DNA of 64,000 bases from Argopecten irradians (GCF_041381155.1 NC_091134.1:5384255-5448254); one strand, 5' to 3'; positions 42,035 through 56,900 are shown, counted from the stretch's first letter. Notes: generated by a model from the sequence alone, not told the origin. Translations and numbers: made by a program.

Positions 42035-45000
42035 GTCAGGGTAGTTTGGTCCTTTGATGTCCATCAAACGAAATTTGTTAAAACTGGCTGTTGTAATGTT
42101 CAAATCAAGAAGTGTCTGTAGGCTTTTAAATGCTCATTTATTAGCGTTTGGGCTGCCATCAGATTTAATATGGTATGGTCCAGGTATGGCAGTGATAGTA
42201 ACCCTTGAGTAATGAGGATGTGAGAAAAAGAGAAACAATTTTTATTGTCAAACTCTACCTTAAGTACCCTTTGTTCAAACTTTGGTAGTTGAAATTTGTT
42301 ACCGGTATTTCTCAGTTAGAGTTTGTTACTGCTATTATAATCTCAGAAAGTACTGAAGAGATCTGTCTCAAATTTCATTTGTAGAATAAATTCCTCTAGG
42401 GTCCTTGTTCATTTTGCAATTTGAGACTGATCTATCAACAAAATGGCCGACTGGCCGCCATCTTGGATTTTGATAGTTACCACTACAAATGTATTTCTCT
42501 GAAATTACTGAAGGGATATCTCTCAAATTCCATAAGTATGTTCTCCTTGGGCCCTAGTTGTGCATAGTGTCTTTTTGGACTGGTTAGTCAACTAGATGGC
42601 CAACCAGCTGCCATCTTGGATCTGGGATTTCATCGTTGAAGTTTGTTGCCACTGTTTCTTAGAAAGTACTGAAGTGAACTGTCTCAAAATTTATATAGTA
42701 TGTTTGAAAAAGTTCGAAAAACAGGAAAATATCCCTCTTTCCTTTGTCAGACATAGATCAAACTTTGGTGGGCACTAAGATCCCTCTGAGATCTCTTGTT
42801 TCTACTACTGTATATGTCTACTGTGTTGCATTTTATCAACAGTTATATAAATGACTAAGTGTATTTTTGGCATAGAAAAAGCATTTAAAGTGCTCTACAT
42901 ATTTTTCTCCGCCTTTAAGTTTTAAACTTTCGATATTTGCTGTATATAACCATCTATTTTCAAACATTGTATGTTTTACAACAGTTTGTGATGGTAAAAA
43001 TTACAAGAAATATAACTTTAAGGCTTGATTGGTCGCTTTTAAGGTCGTGATTGTCTGTAAAGGACAAAAAGACATAGACAAAAAAAGTCTATATATCCTT
43101 ATTCACAGCCCCACTATCACTACCTCTACCCCTGGGAACAAAGGCCACACTAGCTGTGGTATCGTGAATAATTCACCACTGAAATCCTCATTTTGTTTGA
43201 TTCTGTCATGTGTTGAGGCAGAAAACCTTGTTGACAAATCATAGTTGAAAATCAAAACCAGACATACTTCGTGTATACAACGTTTTTAGCTCACCTGGTC
43301 CAAAGGTGAGCTTATGCGACTGTTGCGTCTGGCATCCGTCAACAATCCACTTCTTTTCCTTGGACTTCTTCTGGTCAGATTAACGAAATACTACTGGTAG
43401 CATCCTTATGGGGTACCGACTGAAAATTGTTCAAATGGTCAGACTGAGGGGCCGGGCCAAAAGGGGTCAATTTGGCTATTTCTATATAAATTACTTCTTC
43501 TCTGAAACTGAGCATGGGTTAGCACTCATATTGCAATGGTAGCATCCTTATAGGTGCATGGGGATTCAAAATTATACAAATGACTGGGCTGACCCCCAGG
43601 GCCTGAGGCACGGGGTCAATTAGGCTACTATTTCCATATAAATTACTTCGTCTCTGAAACTATGTATTGGATATATAGTACCCATAATTGTTATATCATT
43701 TGGATTCAAAATTAAACAAATCGTGGGATCAATTTTGGTAATTTTTCTAATTGTAAGAGTCTTTGCGATATTTACTAAAAAAAACAAGAGGCCCATGGGC
43801 CTTAACGGTCATCTGACTAATGGCACAATACAACATAGTCATTTAAAGATTTTAGCCATTTTGTCCCCTGTGACCTTGAATGAAGATCAAGGTCATCTTT
43901 TAAAACAAATATGGTAGCCCTTCATGCTAGCATGTCACAGGCCCAATATCAGGTCTCTAGGCCTCTTAGTTATTCACAAAAAGTTATTTTAAGATTTTAG
44001 TCTATTTGATCCCTGTGACCTTGGATGAAGGTCAAGGTCATTCATTTGATCAAACTTGGTAGTTCTTCATCCCAGCATGTCACGGGCCCAATATCAGGTC
44101 TCTAGGCCTCCTAGTTATTCTCAAGAAGTTGTTTAAGGATTTTAACCTATTTGACCCCTGTGAACTTGAATGAAGGTCAAGGTCATTCATTTGAACAAAC
44201 TGGGTAGCCCTTCATCAAATCATGCTGTAGGCCTAATATGAGCATCCTAGATCTTTCGGTTCTTGAGAAGAAGTTGTTTAAAGATTTAAGCCTATTTGAC
44301 CCCTGTGACCTTGAATGAAGGTCAAGGTCATTCATTTGAACAAACTGGGTAGCCCTTCATTCCAGCATGTGGCAGGCATAATATGAGAACCCTGAGCCTT
44401 TTGGTTCTTGACAAGAGGTTGTTTAAAATGTTTTAGCCTATTTGACCCCTGTGACCTTGAATGAAGGTCAAGAGTCTTTCATTTGAACAAAATTGGTAGC
44501 CCTTCATCCCAGCATGCTACTGGCCAAATATCAGTACCCTGGGCCTTTCGGTTATTGAAAAGAAGTTGTTTGAATGAAAAGTTTACGCACGGCGGACGGA
44601 TGACAGATGACCTAAAAAACTAACAAAACTCAGGTGTGCGATACAGGCCCTCTTGTCAAAACCTGAGTTTTTTTTTAAGAATTTGTTCAATGCACTGAAA
44701 TATTTACAAAACCAGCTTGGAAGATAAATAAGCAGAAGACAACAAGTGTTGTTTTGTTATATTTTAATTGTGGTGCAAACATGTAAATGTTGATAAAATG
44801 ACGCCGCACAAAATCTCCCACTTTGAACAATGCTTTGGTGGGAGATCTCCCACTTTGACATCTCTGGAGGGTGGCAACCCTGTCTTGACCTCTTGTTTTA
44901 TGCGACAGTCTTTAGTTAAACCTGTCCAGGTTTACTTAGATGACAAATATTCAGATTTAATTTTGTTTTTTACATTTGTAATGCAATCACTTGTTACTGA

Positions 45001-45388
45001 TAGATGTTCAATGTCAGTGTTTTGATAAGATAGCTCATCAATTTTAAACATGACCACAAATAGTGTGTTGCTTTGATTTAGACTGGTATTGATATTTAAA
45101 TAGGTTTCTCTCACTGACCTACATGGATACACTGTTTCATTGGTATGTATTTACACATATGAATATTTACCATAGCTAGTATGGCCGAGATGTTCCCAAG
45201 GGTAGAATAGGCGACGGTGCACATACATTTGGGACCGAAGTTGTAGTTTTCTGGTGCAATAGTGGAAAACTTAAACCAAAACAAACAAGTTTTATACATT
45301 ATTTTACAAATTTATTTACATATAAAACTATAATTGTATAATTTGGTTCTGCAAATCTATACAGATCTGCTGTACATATTACTAAATA
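42035..45388 (+). repeat. Macrosatellite unit 5
   Basis: Appears to be close to the consensus; no private change noticed by eye. Confidence 0.95.
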
Positions 45389-48300
45389 GTCAGGGTAGTT
45401 TGGTCCTTTGATGTCCATCAAACGAAATTTGTTAAAACTGGCTGTTGTAATGTTCAAATCAAGAAGTGTCTGTAGGCTTTTAAATGCTCATTTATTAGCG
45501 TTTGGGCTGCCATCAGATTTAATATGGTATGGTCCAGGTATGGCAGTGATAGTAACCCTTGAGTAATGAGGATGTGAGAAAAAGAGAAACAATTTTTATT
45601 GTCAAACTCTACCTTAAGTACCCTTTGTTCAAACTTTGGTAGTTGAAATTTGTTACCGGTATTTCTCAGTTAGAGTTTGTTACTGCTATTATAATCTCAG
45701 AAAGTACTGAAGAGATCTGTCTCAAATTTCATTTGTAGAATAAATTCCTCTAGGGTCCTTGTTCATTTTGCAATTTGAGACTGATCTATCAACAAAATGG
45801 CCGACTGGCCGCCATCTTGGATTTTGATAGTTACCACTACAAATGTATTTCTCTGAAATTACTGAAGGGATATCTCTCAAATTCCATAAGTATGTTCTCC
45901 TTGGGCCCTAGTTGTGCATAGTGTCTTTTTGGACTGGTTAGTCAACTAGATGGCCAACCAGCTGCCATCTTGGATCTGGGATTTCATCGTTGAAGTTTGT
46001 TGCCACTGTTTCTTAGAAAGTACTGAAGTGAACTGTCTCAAAATTTATATAGTATGTTTGAAAAAGTTCGAAAAACAGGAAAATATCCCTCTTTCCTTTG
46101 TCAGACATAGATCAAACTTTGGTGGGCACTAAGATCCCTCTGAGATCTCTTGTTTCTACTACTGTATATGTCTACTGTGTTGCATTTTATCAACAGTTAT
46201 ATAAATGACTAAGTGTATTTTTGGCATAGAAAAAGCATTTAAAGTGCTCTACATATTTTTCTCCGCCTTTAAGTTTTAAACTTTCGATATTTGCTGTATA
46301 TAACCATCTATTTTCAAACATTGTATGTTTTACAACAGTTTGTGATGGTAAAAATTACAAGAAATATAACTTTAAGGCTTGATTGGTCGCTTTTAAGGTC
46401 GTGATTGTCTGTAAAGGACAAAAAGACATAGACAAAAAAAGTCTATATATCCTTATTCACAGCCCCACTATCACTACCTCTACCCCTGGGAACAAAGGCC
46501 ACACTAGCTGTGGTATCGTGAATAATTCACCACTGAAATCCTCATTTTGTTTGATTCTGTCATGTGTTGAGGCAGAAAACCTTGTTGACAAATCATAGTT
46601 GAAAATCAAAACCAGACATACTTCGTGTATACAACGTTTTTAGCTCACCTGGTCCAAAGGTGAGCTTATGCGACTGTTGCGTCTGGCATCCGTCAACAAT
46701 CCACTTCTTTTCCTTGGACTTCTTCTGGTCAGATTAACGAAATACTACTGGTAGCATCCTTATGGGGTACCGACTGAAAATTGTTCAAATGGTCAGACTG
46801 AGGGGCCGGGCCAAAAGGGGTCAATTTGGCTATTTCTATATAAATTACTTCTTCTCTGAAACTGAGCATGGGTTAGCACTCATATTGCAATGGTAGCATC
46901 CTTATAGGTGCATGGGGATTCAAAATTATACAAATGACTGGGCTGACCCCCAGGGCCTGAGGCACGGGGTCAATTAGGCTACTATTTCCATATAAATTAC
47001 TTCGTCTCTGAAACTATGTATTGGATATATAGTACCCATAATTGTTATATCATTTGGATTCAAAATTAAACAAATCGTGGGATCAATTTTGGTAATTTTT
47101 CTAATTGTAAGAGTCTTTGCGATATTTACTAAAAAAAACAAGAGGCCCATGGGCCTTAACGGTCATCTGACTAATGGCACAATACAACATAGTCATTTAA
47201 AGATTTTAGCCATTTTGTCCCCTGTGACCTTGAATGAAGATCAAGGTCATCTTTTAAAACAAATATGGTAGCCCTTCATGCTAGCATGTCACAGGCCCAA
47301 TATCAGGTCTCTAGGCCTCTTAGTTATTCACAAAAAGTTATTTTAAGATTTTAGTCTATTTGATCCCTGTGACCTTGGATGAAGGTCAAGGTCATTCATT
47401 TGATCAAACTTGGTAGTTCTTCATCCCAGCATGTCACGGGCCCAATATCAGGTCTCTAGGCCTCCTAGTTATTCTCAAGAAGTTGTTTAAGGATTTTAAC
47501 CTATTTGACCCCTGTGAACTTGAATGAAGGTCAAGGTCATTCATTTGAACAAACTGGGTAGCCCTTCATCAAATCATGCTGTAGGCCTAATATGAGCATC
47601 CTAGATCTTTCGGTTCTTGAGAAGAAGTTGTTTAAAGATTTAAGCCTATTTGACCCCTGTGACCTTGAATGAAGGTCAAGGTCATTTATTTGAACAAACT
47701 GGGTAGCCCTTCATTCCAGCATGTGGCAGGCATAATATGAGAACCCTGAGCCTTTTGGTTCTTGACAAGAGGTTGTTTAAAATGTTTTAGCCTATTTGAC
47801 CCCTGTGACCTTGAATGAAGGTCAAGAGTCTTTCATTTGAACAAAATTGGTAGCCCTTCATCCCAGCATGCTACTGGCCAAATATCAGTACCCTGGGCCT
47901 TTCGGTTATTGAAAAGAAGTTGTTTGAATGAAAAGTTTACGCACGGCGGACGGATGACAGATGACCTAAAAAACTAACAAAACTCAGGTGTGCGATACAG
48001 GCCCTCTTGTCAAAACCTGAGTTTTTTTTTAAGAATTTGTTCAATGCACTGAAATATTTACAAAACCAGCTTGGAAGATAAATAAGCAGAAGACAACAAG
48101 TGTTGTTTTGTTATATTTTAATTGTGGTGCAAACATGTAAATGTTGATAAAATGACGCCGCACAAAATCTCCCACTTTGAACAATGCTTTGGTGGGAGAT
48201 CTCCCACTTTGACATCTCTGGAGGGTGGCAACCCTGTCTTGACCTCTTGTTTTATGCGACAGTCTTTAGTTAAACCTGTCCAGGTTTACTTAGATGACAA

Positions 48301-48744
48301 ATATTCAGATTTAATTTTGTTTTTTACATTTGTAATGCAATCACTTGTTACTGATAGATGTTCAATGTCAGTGTTTTGATAAGATAGCTCATCAATTTTA
48401 AACATGACCACAAATAGTGTGTTGCTTTGATTTAGACTGGTATTGATATTTTAAATAGGTTTCTCTCACTGACCTACATGGATACACTGTTTCATTGGTA
48501 TGTATTTACACATATGAATATTTACCATAGCTAGTATGGCCGAGATGTTCCCAAGGGTAGAATAGGCGACGGTGCACATACATTTGGGACCGAAGTTGTA
48601 GTTTTCTGGTGCAATAGTGGAAAACTTAAACCAAAACAAACAAGTTTTATACATTATTTTACAAATTTATTTACATATAAAACTATAATTGTATAATTTG
48701 GTTCTGCAAATCTATACAGATCTGCTGTACATATTACTAAATAG
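45389..48744 (+). repeat. Macrosatellite unit 6
   Basis: Private changes GGTCATTTATTTG and GATATTTTAAATAGG. The latter breaks a small frame that is open in the other units, more evidence that this frame is not selected. Confidence 0.95.
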
Positions 48745-49458
48745 ATACAGATTGTACCATAGATTATATAATAAAGTGTTGATATTCATCCTTTATATTC
48801 AATCACAGAACCAGAAGTCCTGAGGCCATACAGCATCAATAGTGTCTATCAGTGTAGGAATACTAACTATTGCATAATAAAAGTTGTTAGACAACAGCTA
48901 GCAAACATATTAAAGTCAATCATAACTCAGACTTATTGATACATGCTAGGAAGCATAATCCCTGGTAAATTATAATGGAATGAACATATCACTGGCCTAC
49001 CAATTTTGGGCAATAAGAACATTGAAGAGTCTTTATCAAGTAAAATCATCTACAATTTTTCACTTGGTCAATCACAGCTGACATTATGAAAATTATATAT
49101 GATTGACAAGAAAAACTTTCATGATCCAAGAAATATAACCTTTTGTTATATAGACAATAAAATTGTTCATTTTTGATTAGCAACTCAAGAAACCTTTTTG
49201 AAGAGTTTTGATACATGCCAAAGACATTTTTTTATTTCTTACAAATGAGCTTTACATTCAGTGTACAGTACTTGTGATCAATGAAACATGCTCTAAATTG
49301 AATTTTTACTTAAAATTAGATGTAAATAAAATTATTTCACACAATATAACAATAATATGCCTTTTAAAACCCAAGCAAAATATTTACTGTAACATAAAAT
49401 ATATTTTTATATCTTAGTATAGCAAATCAGTTCCGAAGTTGAAGCCTTGAAAAAATTG
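48745..49458. other. Intergenic DNA between macrosatellite and TTAA element
   Basis: AT-rich, no gene or repeat structure recognised. Confidence 0.5.
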
Positions 49459-49462
49459 TTAA

Positions 49463-50464
49463 GGATGTACACCTCTGAGAAGTCAAAATTTTCTTGTATT
49501 AAACTTTTTTTCTCATATAGATTTTTGGAAAAAGAGTTCATACCATAAAAGAAAATGGAAGAAAAAACATATGTCCGTGTGTTTGTTTTTGAGCTTTTGT
49601 CACTCAAAGACACCTAGTTGACAAAATATTGGATTTTATGGGAATTTTGCCGTTTTGACCATATAAGATAGAGATTAAAGCCATAATTTCCTAATGAGGT
49701 GTTTGATATGTATGAATGTTTGTAGAATTCATTTTCTAGTAGTCTTCTTTAAAAATATACCAGTTTTGATCAATTAGACTAGTATTTTTTCTCTGAATAA
49801 CAACATATACTACCCCTACCCCTTAATTTTGAGCTACAAAATGCACCATTTTCAGCCATTTTTGCCAAATTTAACACTTTATAGAAAAAGTTCTGGTATT
49901 AAACTTTTGTTATTATTTTGCATATCAATAGGGAAACGGTTGTTCTTTCTAAATCAGGAAGAAAAATTGGGTGTCCGTGTGCTTACTTTTTTGCCCCATT
50001 TGAATTTTTGTTATTTTTCAGTATTTTAGAGTAAAAATTAAAGTGCTCAAATTACCATTAAATGTAAAAATAAAGTCACAAAAGTGTATCGTTTCACATA
50101 TTAATGCTCAATATTTTAATTACTACGAACCTAGTAACGATTTGCAGCAAAAATTAGCTAAATACAGCTAAAAATGCTGGCGCAGTGATGATTTAAGTAA
50201 AAACAATTTCAGTAAAAAATGGTAAAACTGTGGCTCTACTTGAAGCGAAAAAAGACACAATTTCAAAATGGCCGCCAAATGGGCCATTTCTTAAAATCCC
50301 TGTATAAAAAAATCTACTAAAAATAGAAATGTAATTTTTTGACAAAATTTGCATCTGGCAACTTGCTACAGATACTGATAAATTATATTTGAAAATCTCA
50401 TAACTTCTTTGATCTATGTTGAAACGAGACTTCAACGGTACTGAAACCTCAGAAGAATACATCC
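49463..50464. mobile_element. 1.0-kb TTAA-flanked inverted-repeat element
   Basis: Flanked by TTAA (49459-49462 and 50465-50468). Left end GGATGTACACCTCTGAGAAG; complement of the right end GGATGTATTCTTCTGAGG. TTAA target sites are typical of piggyBac-type elements. No transposase frame; non-autonomous. Starts 144 bp beyond the MIIP stop, so it may lie in the MIIP 3' UTR. Confidence 0.7.
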
Positions 50465-50607
50465 TTAAGACTCAATTTGCAGATACATAGGGAATAAGAA
50501 AGACAGAAAACTATTTTCTAAATTAAATCATCATTAAGTTTAAATTAGTTTGAAATGTATTTTGGCCCCTGGACCTATCACAATGTCAGACATTCAGTAC
50601 TTTTGAG

Positions 50608-50904
50608 CTAAGCCACATTCCCCATAGGACGAGTAGAGTGTATGTCTCGCTGCTTTTTAATCTTCTCCATCTCAAACATGAGTGAGTAGGTAGAATTAAG
50701 CAGATCTTCTGTAGCTTGTTTGAGGGCGGACGATTCCTCCTCCTTCCCTGTAGTGCTGGCTTGGAGACGAGATGGTAGTGTCATATCCTGGTACGATTTA
50801 TAGAGGTCAGCATGATCAGAACGAGGCTGGCGGATCCTATCTGGGGCTGAGGATGTCCATGGGTACGGGAAACTAGCTGCCACCTTTTCAGCGTCCGCCA
50901 AAGT
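50608..50904 (-). CDS. MIIP: MIIP last exon and stop
   Basis: Acceptor ATATTCCAG. Encodes TLADAEKVAASFPYPW through a coiled-coil-like EDLLNSTYSLMFEMEKIKK to RPMGNVA and TAG. The last intron is about 3 kb and holds a large inverted-repeat element. Confidence 0.87.
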   Translation of the reverse strand, partial: TLADAEKVAASFPYPWTSSAPDRIRQPRSDHADLYKSYQDMTLPSRLQASTTGKEEESSALKQATEDLLNSTYSLMFEMEKIKKQRDIHSTRPMGNVA

Positions 50905-53900
50905 CTGGAATATATTAATTATAGTGCTGATTATCAAATACTTCAATGAATATCAATGCTAAATACAGTGTATAAATACTTCAATGAATATCAATGCTAA
51001 ATACAGTGTATATCTTAGACCATTCCATGAATGCTACAAAAACACATTCTTTTTCATCTTAATGTTAGTTATAAAGGCCACAAATGTAAACTCAAGGCTG
51101 TTTTTGTGTCTACAACAGATCTTGATGAAATGAAATCATCCTACCAAATGTAGGAATTCCTTCCAGTGATTATACATAAGAAATAAAAAAACAGAATTTT
51201 TTGCTTCTCAACAGAATCCTACTGTATGAATGTAGGAATTCCTTCCAGTGATTATACACAAGAAATAAAAAAACAGACAGCCAAATTAACCTGCATCTTA
51301 ATTGATGCTGTGGCTTGATACCACAAGGCTGCAGAATAATAATCTAGTAAAGCCATGAACATTGTTAGATTGAATAAGCTACACTCAAAATATTACAGCG
51401 ACATTACAACAAGCATTCCTGTTTACGTTATTCACTCAATTGACATGTTGGCTGGTAGCTGATGTAGTAGGCTGGTATTTGATGCAGTAGATTAGTTTTT
51501 AATTGGCATGTAACGAAGGCGCTGACTGGCTGAAGCACTGATAGCCCGACTGATTGGCCTTAAACTGACCAGATCGCCGACAACATTGAGAAGTAGGCGG
51601 AGCCAACGGATCTCTGATGTTCAAACCCGACTCTGTTGTACATGTACAATGTGTTTGATCACCTTGTAAACTATTCTATTATGTTTGCAATGCATAAAAT
51701 CAATCACTGTATTCAAAATTCATTATTATTTTTGTTTCACTCATTAGGCGAATGTATAGAGGATTTTTTGTTCATAAATTATTGACCATTACTCTCGACT
51801 TCGGGGAGTACTCATACTGTAGCTTATCTACCAACTTTCAAATGAATCAATTTTTGCATCATGTTTTAAATGTGTTGGGTTTATATCTATTTATTCTTCT
51901 CTCCATTGTAATGTTATATGTAATGTCACAGCCGAATCTAGCTACTGTTGTAGCGGAAAAGGTATCACCTTCTAACTGACTTTTCGCTGCATATCCCTCT
52001 ATAACCTAAGTGTTGAAACCAAATCAGGTACGGCTGACAATAGATTATGTCTTGTCAAACTATATTCCGATCAAACATGGCTTTGACACATACCTGGATG
52101 TTATTCTAGTTGTAGATGTCGAGTTTGAATGCCTAAATACTTGTAATCGAATATTTTATTCATATTTTTGCGACTCTCAAAGGGCCTCACATGTTCTCAG
52201 AGTTTGGCGCATACGCTGCGGTAGCTTACAAAATGCCAGTCGATTTTAGCTGAGAAATTGTCAACATATGATTCAAATGCATCTATCTGATTTAATACTG
52301 GTGACATAGTTAAAAACTCTACGTCTGAAGCTTGAATAACATCTCCTACTAACATCTAGGTATGTGTCAAAGCCATGTTTTTTGGAAGATATTTTGACAA
52401 GACATGATGGTCGGTCATACATTGTACCTCATTTGGTTTCCCACACCTTGCGGTAAAGTTAGTCAGAAGCAGGCAAAATCTTTATCGTACAACTTCTGAC
52501 TGACCTCTATACATGAGGTAATTAAAATGTATTTGTGTAATCTTTTTACATTATGAAGCTTACAATGCCGATCATCTGATGTATACTGCTACAATATACG
52601 TTTCTGATCTTGGTAATCGCTGACAGACGTTTCCGACTGTTTAGCTCCGCCCTTACATTAAAGCGACAGCCAATGAGAGCTACACTTACACAGCTTATTA
52701 CCATGCAACCTGACTAGCTGCCAATCAAAGGAACAACCCACTAGACTGGCCTTCACATGTACGCTTATTGTAAAGTCGCTGTAATTTAATATTTCTAATA
52801 ACGGTTACTCGGGTACTGATATTATATATCATAATAACAAAATAATGATTCCTGTTAATACACCATGATAACAGAAATGTAAATAATTAGTAATACTGAT
52901 AAAAAATGATGCTATGTCTGTAACAAGGAACAACCTAATTAACACTGACCAAGCATTATCATTCCCCAAACACTGTCCATATGAAGTGTTATTTCAGTTA
53001 AACACATCAAATATTTAAGCAAGCAGTTATGGTCTCATTAGATAACCAGACTCATTTTATTTCAATGAAAATCTTCATGAATCATTACTTTATATCATAA
53101 GTGTTTTGACATTCCATATCTGTAAAGTTATGTGTTTTGAGCTATCACTACTCATACTTTGTTCTCCGATAGATAGAAATTACCATTATATGTTTCATGA
53201 CTTTCATACTCCTAGAGATTCCTACAGTTTTGTTGGATAAAAAAAACCCACAACTTATGAGTGTCCCACGCCTTTGATCTACCAACAATAAATCACAAAA
53301 GCAGTTGTCCTTGTAAGTAAAGCAACCTGTCACCAAATGAATCACACTGTTTAACCTGTCGTCCATTCCAACGGTTTACACAATCAGCTGATCTTGGTGA
53401 ACCAGCTCTGTTTAACTACAAACCATATATATTAATTTAACAGAGTTAAAAAGACCCCTTGTCACTTACCTAACAACAGTTTATGATGGAATTCAATCAG
53501 AAAATCTTTTTTGAAATTCTTTTGTTTGACTTTGTTTGTTGCATTATCTTACCGGTTTGTCCCTTTCATAGTAATTTGTCATCAGATTTTAAAGACATTC
53601 AACATCTTGATGATGGGAGGAAAGTTAGAGGTCATGTGACCCTGAGGTGGAGGACAATACATTGGACACATTATCTACAAGCCTATTATGACCCTAAAAT
53701 TGAGGGACTATAGTTAAATGTCAGATATCTTAACCACAGTGCCATCATTACTTACTACTTACTGGTATTTTTTTAAGAGATTGGTAGAAAGCATTTGGAA
53801 ATGAAATTTATATCATAATGAAAACATATTTTGCAAGACATTAAAAAGATTATTGGTCATTCTTTGACCATTAAAAATGTCTGACTTACGACCCAATACT

Positions 53901-56900
53901 TACAGTTTGTATCATGGATTTGGTACCATGAGTAGCATCGCGAAGGCCAACATTGGAAGCGGCAGGAACCATAGACGGCACAGCATTCTCATAGCCTCTC
54001 ACACAGTGCTGGAGTTAAAACAAGTCATCAGTAAAGTAGTCTACTAACAAAATAAATTGTCATTATCTTTGTAGGTCATTCCATCTGGTCTTTGGTCACA
54101 TTAGTCTTTATTGAATACCACTTTCACATTTTCAACAATTTCATTTAGTAATCCTATTATAAACTTATCATTGAATTCTCACATTGTATAGAAAATCAAC
54201 TTCAGTTTTTCAGGATATATTTACTGTATGTTTTTTTTTATATCAGAATTCAAAAACACAATTGTGATCTAGTAGTTACAAATTTAAATTAGAAAGTTGA
54301 TTCATACATACATACAATTATAAGACTGAAATACATTTAGTCCATTATGAAATTACAGGGGCAAATAAGTAAATAAACGACCATCAAAAGCTGCTTACCG
54401 TAGATAAAGAAAAGGAGTCTGTGTCGTCAAGACTTTTTCTGCGGTGGGGTTTAACTCGATGAGGAGATAGCAAGGTAGAACGTGGAATGCTTACCCTGTA
54501 AATACCAGTTTGAAATTGTCAATTATAAAACGCCATGCATACGTCAAGCTATTCTACTTGAAAATTTTTATGTAATAATCCATTTTATGATGGTAAAATA
54601 TCCATTTTAAAACGGTATGTTATCAACTTAAATTTTCATAATGGGTTAAAAATATTACATTGAAGTAAATTGAATAATTCATAAATACTTTTATAATCTT
54701 GTCAAGTTACCTCCTTTCATCATTTTTTGTCTGTTATTTAATAATTTAATCCCAAATAAAATTTGTCAAAATGATTCACTGAATTAGGAGTTTCAGAGCT
54801 AGGGACTTATCATAACTAATGCCTAAATTTTGAGACAATTTTTATCAAGATATGAATATCTACTTTCACTATTTGTATAATATTAAGCTATGGAGAGATC
54901 AAAGCTTTGCAGATTTAAAGTTTGTTTAGATGAATGACGCTGACCTTCATTCAAGGTCACAGGAGTCAAATAGGCTAAAATAATTAAATGACTTCTTCTG
55001 AATAACAAATAGGCCTATAAAAGACACATGATATTGGACCTGTGACATGCTGGGTGAAGGGCTAACAAATTTGTTCGAATGAATAACCTTGATCTTCTGT
55101 CAAGGTTACAGGGGATAAATTGGCTGAAATCTTTAAATAACTTCTTGTAAATAACTAAGAGGCCTAGTGACCTGATATTGGGCCTGTGACATGCTGGGAT
55201 GAAGGGCTAGAATTTGTTTAAATGAATGACCTTGGCCTTCATTCAAGGTCACAGGGATCAAATAGTCTGAAATCTTTAAACAACTTCTTGTAAAAAACTA
55301 AGAGGCCTAGAGACCTGATATTGGACTTGTAGCATGGTGGGGATCAAGGGACACCTTCAATCATGGTCTTATTCATCAAATATATCAGAACCTGAACTTC
55401 TATTCTATTCTGAACTTCTGAAGCTCTTTTGTATAGCCTTAATTGTTTGCCAGCACTATATTCTTTGAGGTGTTATTTTGTGCCAATAGTCGGATGATCA
55501 ATAAGGCCCATGGACCTCTTGTTAAGATCTACCTCACAAATCTAGGCTCCTCAAAGGTAGGAGGTTTAGTTTTCTTTGGATCTCTGTCCTCGTTATCATC
55601 ATAGTGGACTACTTGTTGCTTCAGGGGTTCTGTGAATAGTCTGTCATTGACTGTGTATGGCTTCACTTCTAAAAAATAACATGATTATAAACTAAGTAAA
55701 TCATCATAGTTTTTCACCAAACTAGTGTTGTATTTTTTTGCTTGATGTTTTGGTTGTGGAAAAAAATAGAAAACCTGGGGTTGGAGTGAGGGGCAGTGCT
55801 TTTTCTGCCCTACAAAGGCCTCAAATTGTAGTAAGAAGGCTAGCTAGTAAATATAAGAAAGGACACACCTCAACTCTTACATTGTAAGTCCTTCTGGTCA
55901 AGAGAAGATAACTCTATAGCTGGAGCACATAATTACACATGTAGGTTGATGTATACCTATGTTAACAATGGTACTTGACTATTAAAACTTATACCTTTAT
56001 GAATAGATTTATTTCCACCTATATCATTTTCAGATAAGTTATCAAACAAATATAAAATGTATATACATATATATATATATACATGTTCTTCAACATTTTA
56101 GTTTGAATAGGTTTGAATTGCATAAGAATTAAATGATAAGCAACACAAGTGTTATTTCACTTTTTTTTTTCTCTACATCAGATGTGAGAAAGTTAGAAAG
56201 TAGTTAATACCAGTAGCCAGCTCACTTCTGATTATTTAGTTGACTTGTATGACTCAATTAAAATGTTTATCATTTCATTTTATTTTATCTCTGCTCCAAA
56301 CTGATCTCTGAATTCACATAAAAGAACTTGAACTTGCAATGACTGTAATATTTTTTAAAATATATACTACATACACTAGTGCTGTAATCTCAGTTCATGA
56401 AGTGCTTTAAGGATGCATCGTTGACGATGAACTGAATATAGTGAAAATACCTTACATCCAGGAAAATTGCTTTTTTCATAACTTTTACAAATTGATAATT
56501 CAGTTCTAAATTTGAACATCAAAACTAAATGGAAATATTTTACAGATATCAAATTTAAACTCTGATGGAGTCAAAAGTAAATAATAACCATATTGAACTA
56601 AATTAAACAGTGGTTTAAATTAATAAATTAATAGGCATTTGTACATGCTGAAAATGAAAGTATCAAAAAAAATAAATTACTGCTGTGCTACATAGCCCCC
56701 ATCTGAAAATGATGCAAGCATACTTACATTAATTTTGTAGGTGCATGCAAACCCCTGAATACAGTTCAAATATCTATGACTACATGGGCCATCAATATGT
56801 AAAAATGTCTGTTTTAAGACAACTGATAGATGAATAGCAGATTCCAAATATCTTAGTATGTATTTTTATCAAAAGATCATGTTGTATGTAGAGAAATTAT

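Larger units (their letters stand above)
28611..48744 (+). repeat. Macrosatellite: six tandem copies of a 3.35-kb unit
   Basis: Units start GTCAGGGTAGTTTGGTCC at 28611, 31970, 35325, 38679, 42035 and 45389; the last ends at TATTACTAAATAG (48744). Lengths are 3359, 3355, 3354, 3356, 3354 and 3356. Copies differ by only a few bases. The unit is a composite: part of a family A element, a family C start, a whole reversed family B element and a private tail. It fills the space between the convergent EXOSC10 and MIIP genes. No protein gene is evident; the small frames repeat identically and look non-coding. Confidence 0.96.
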
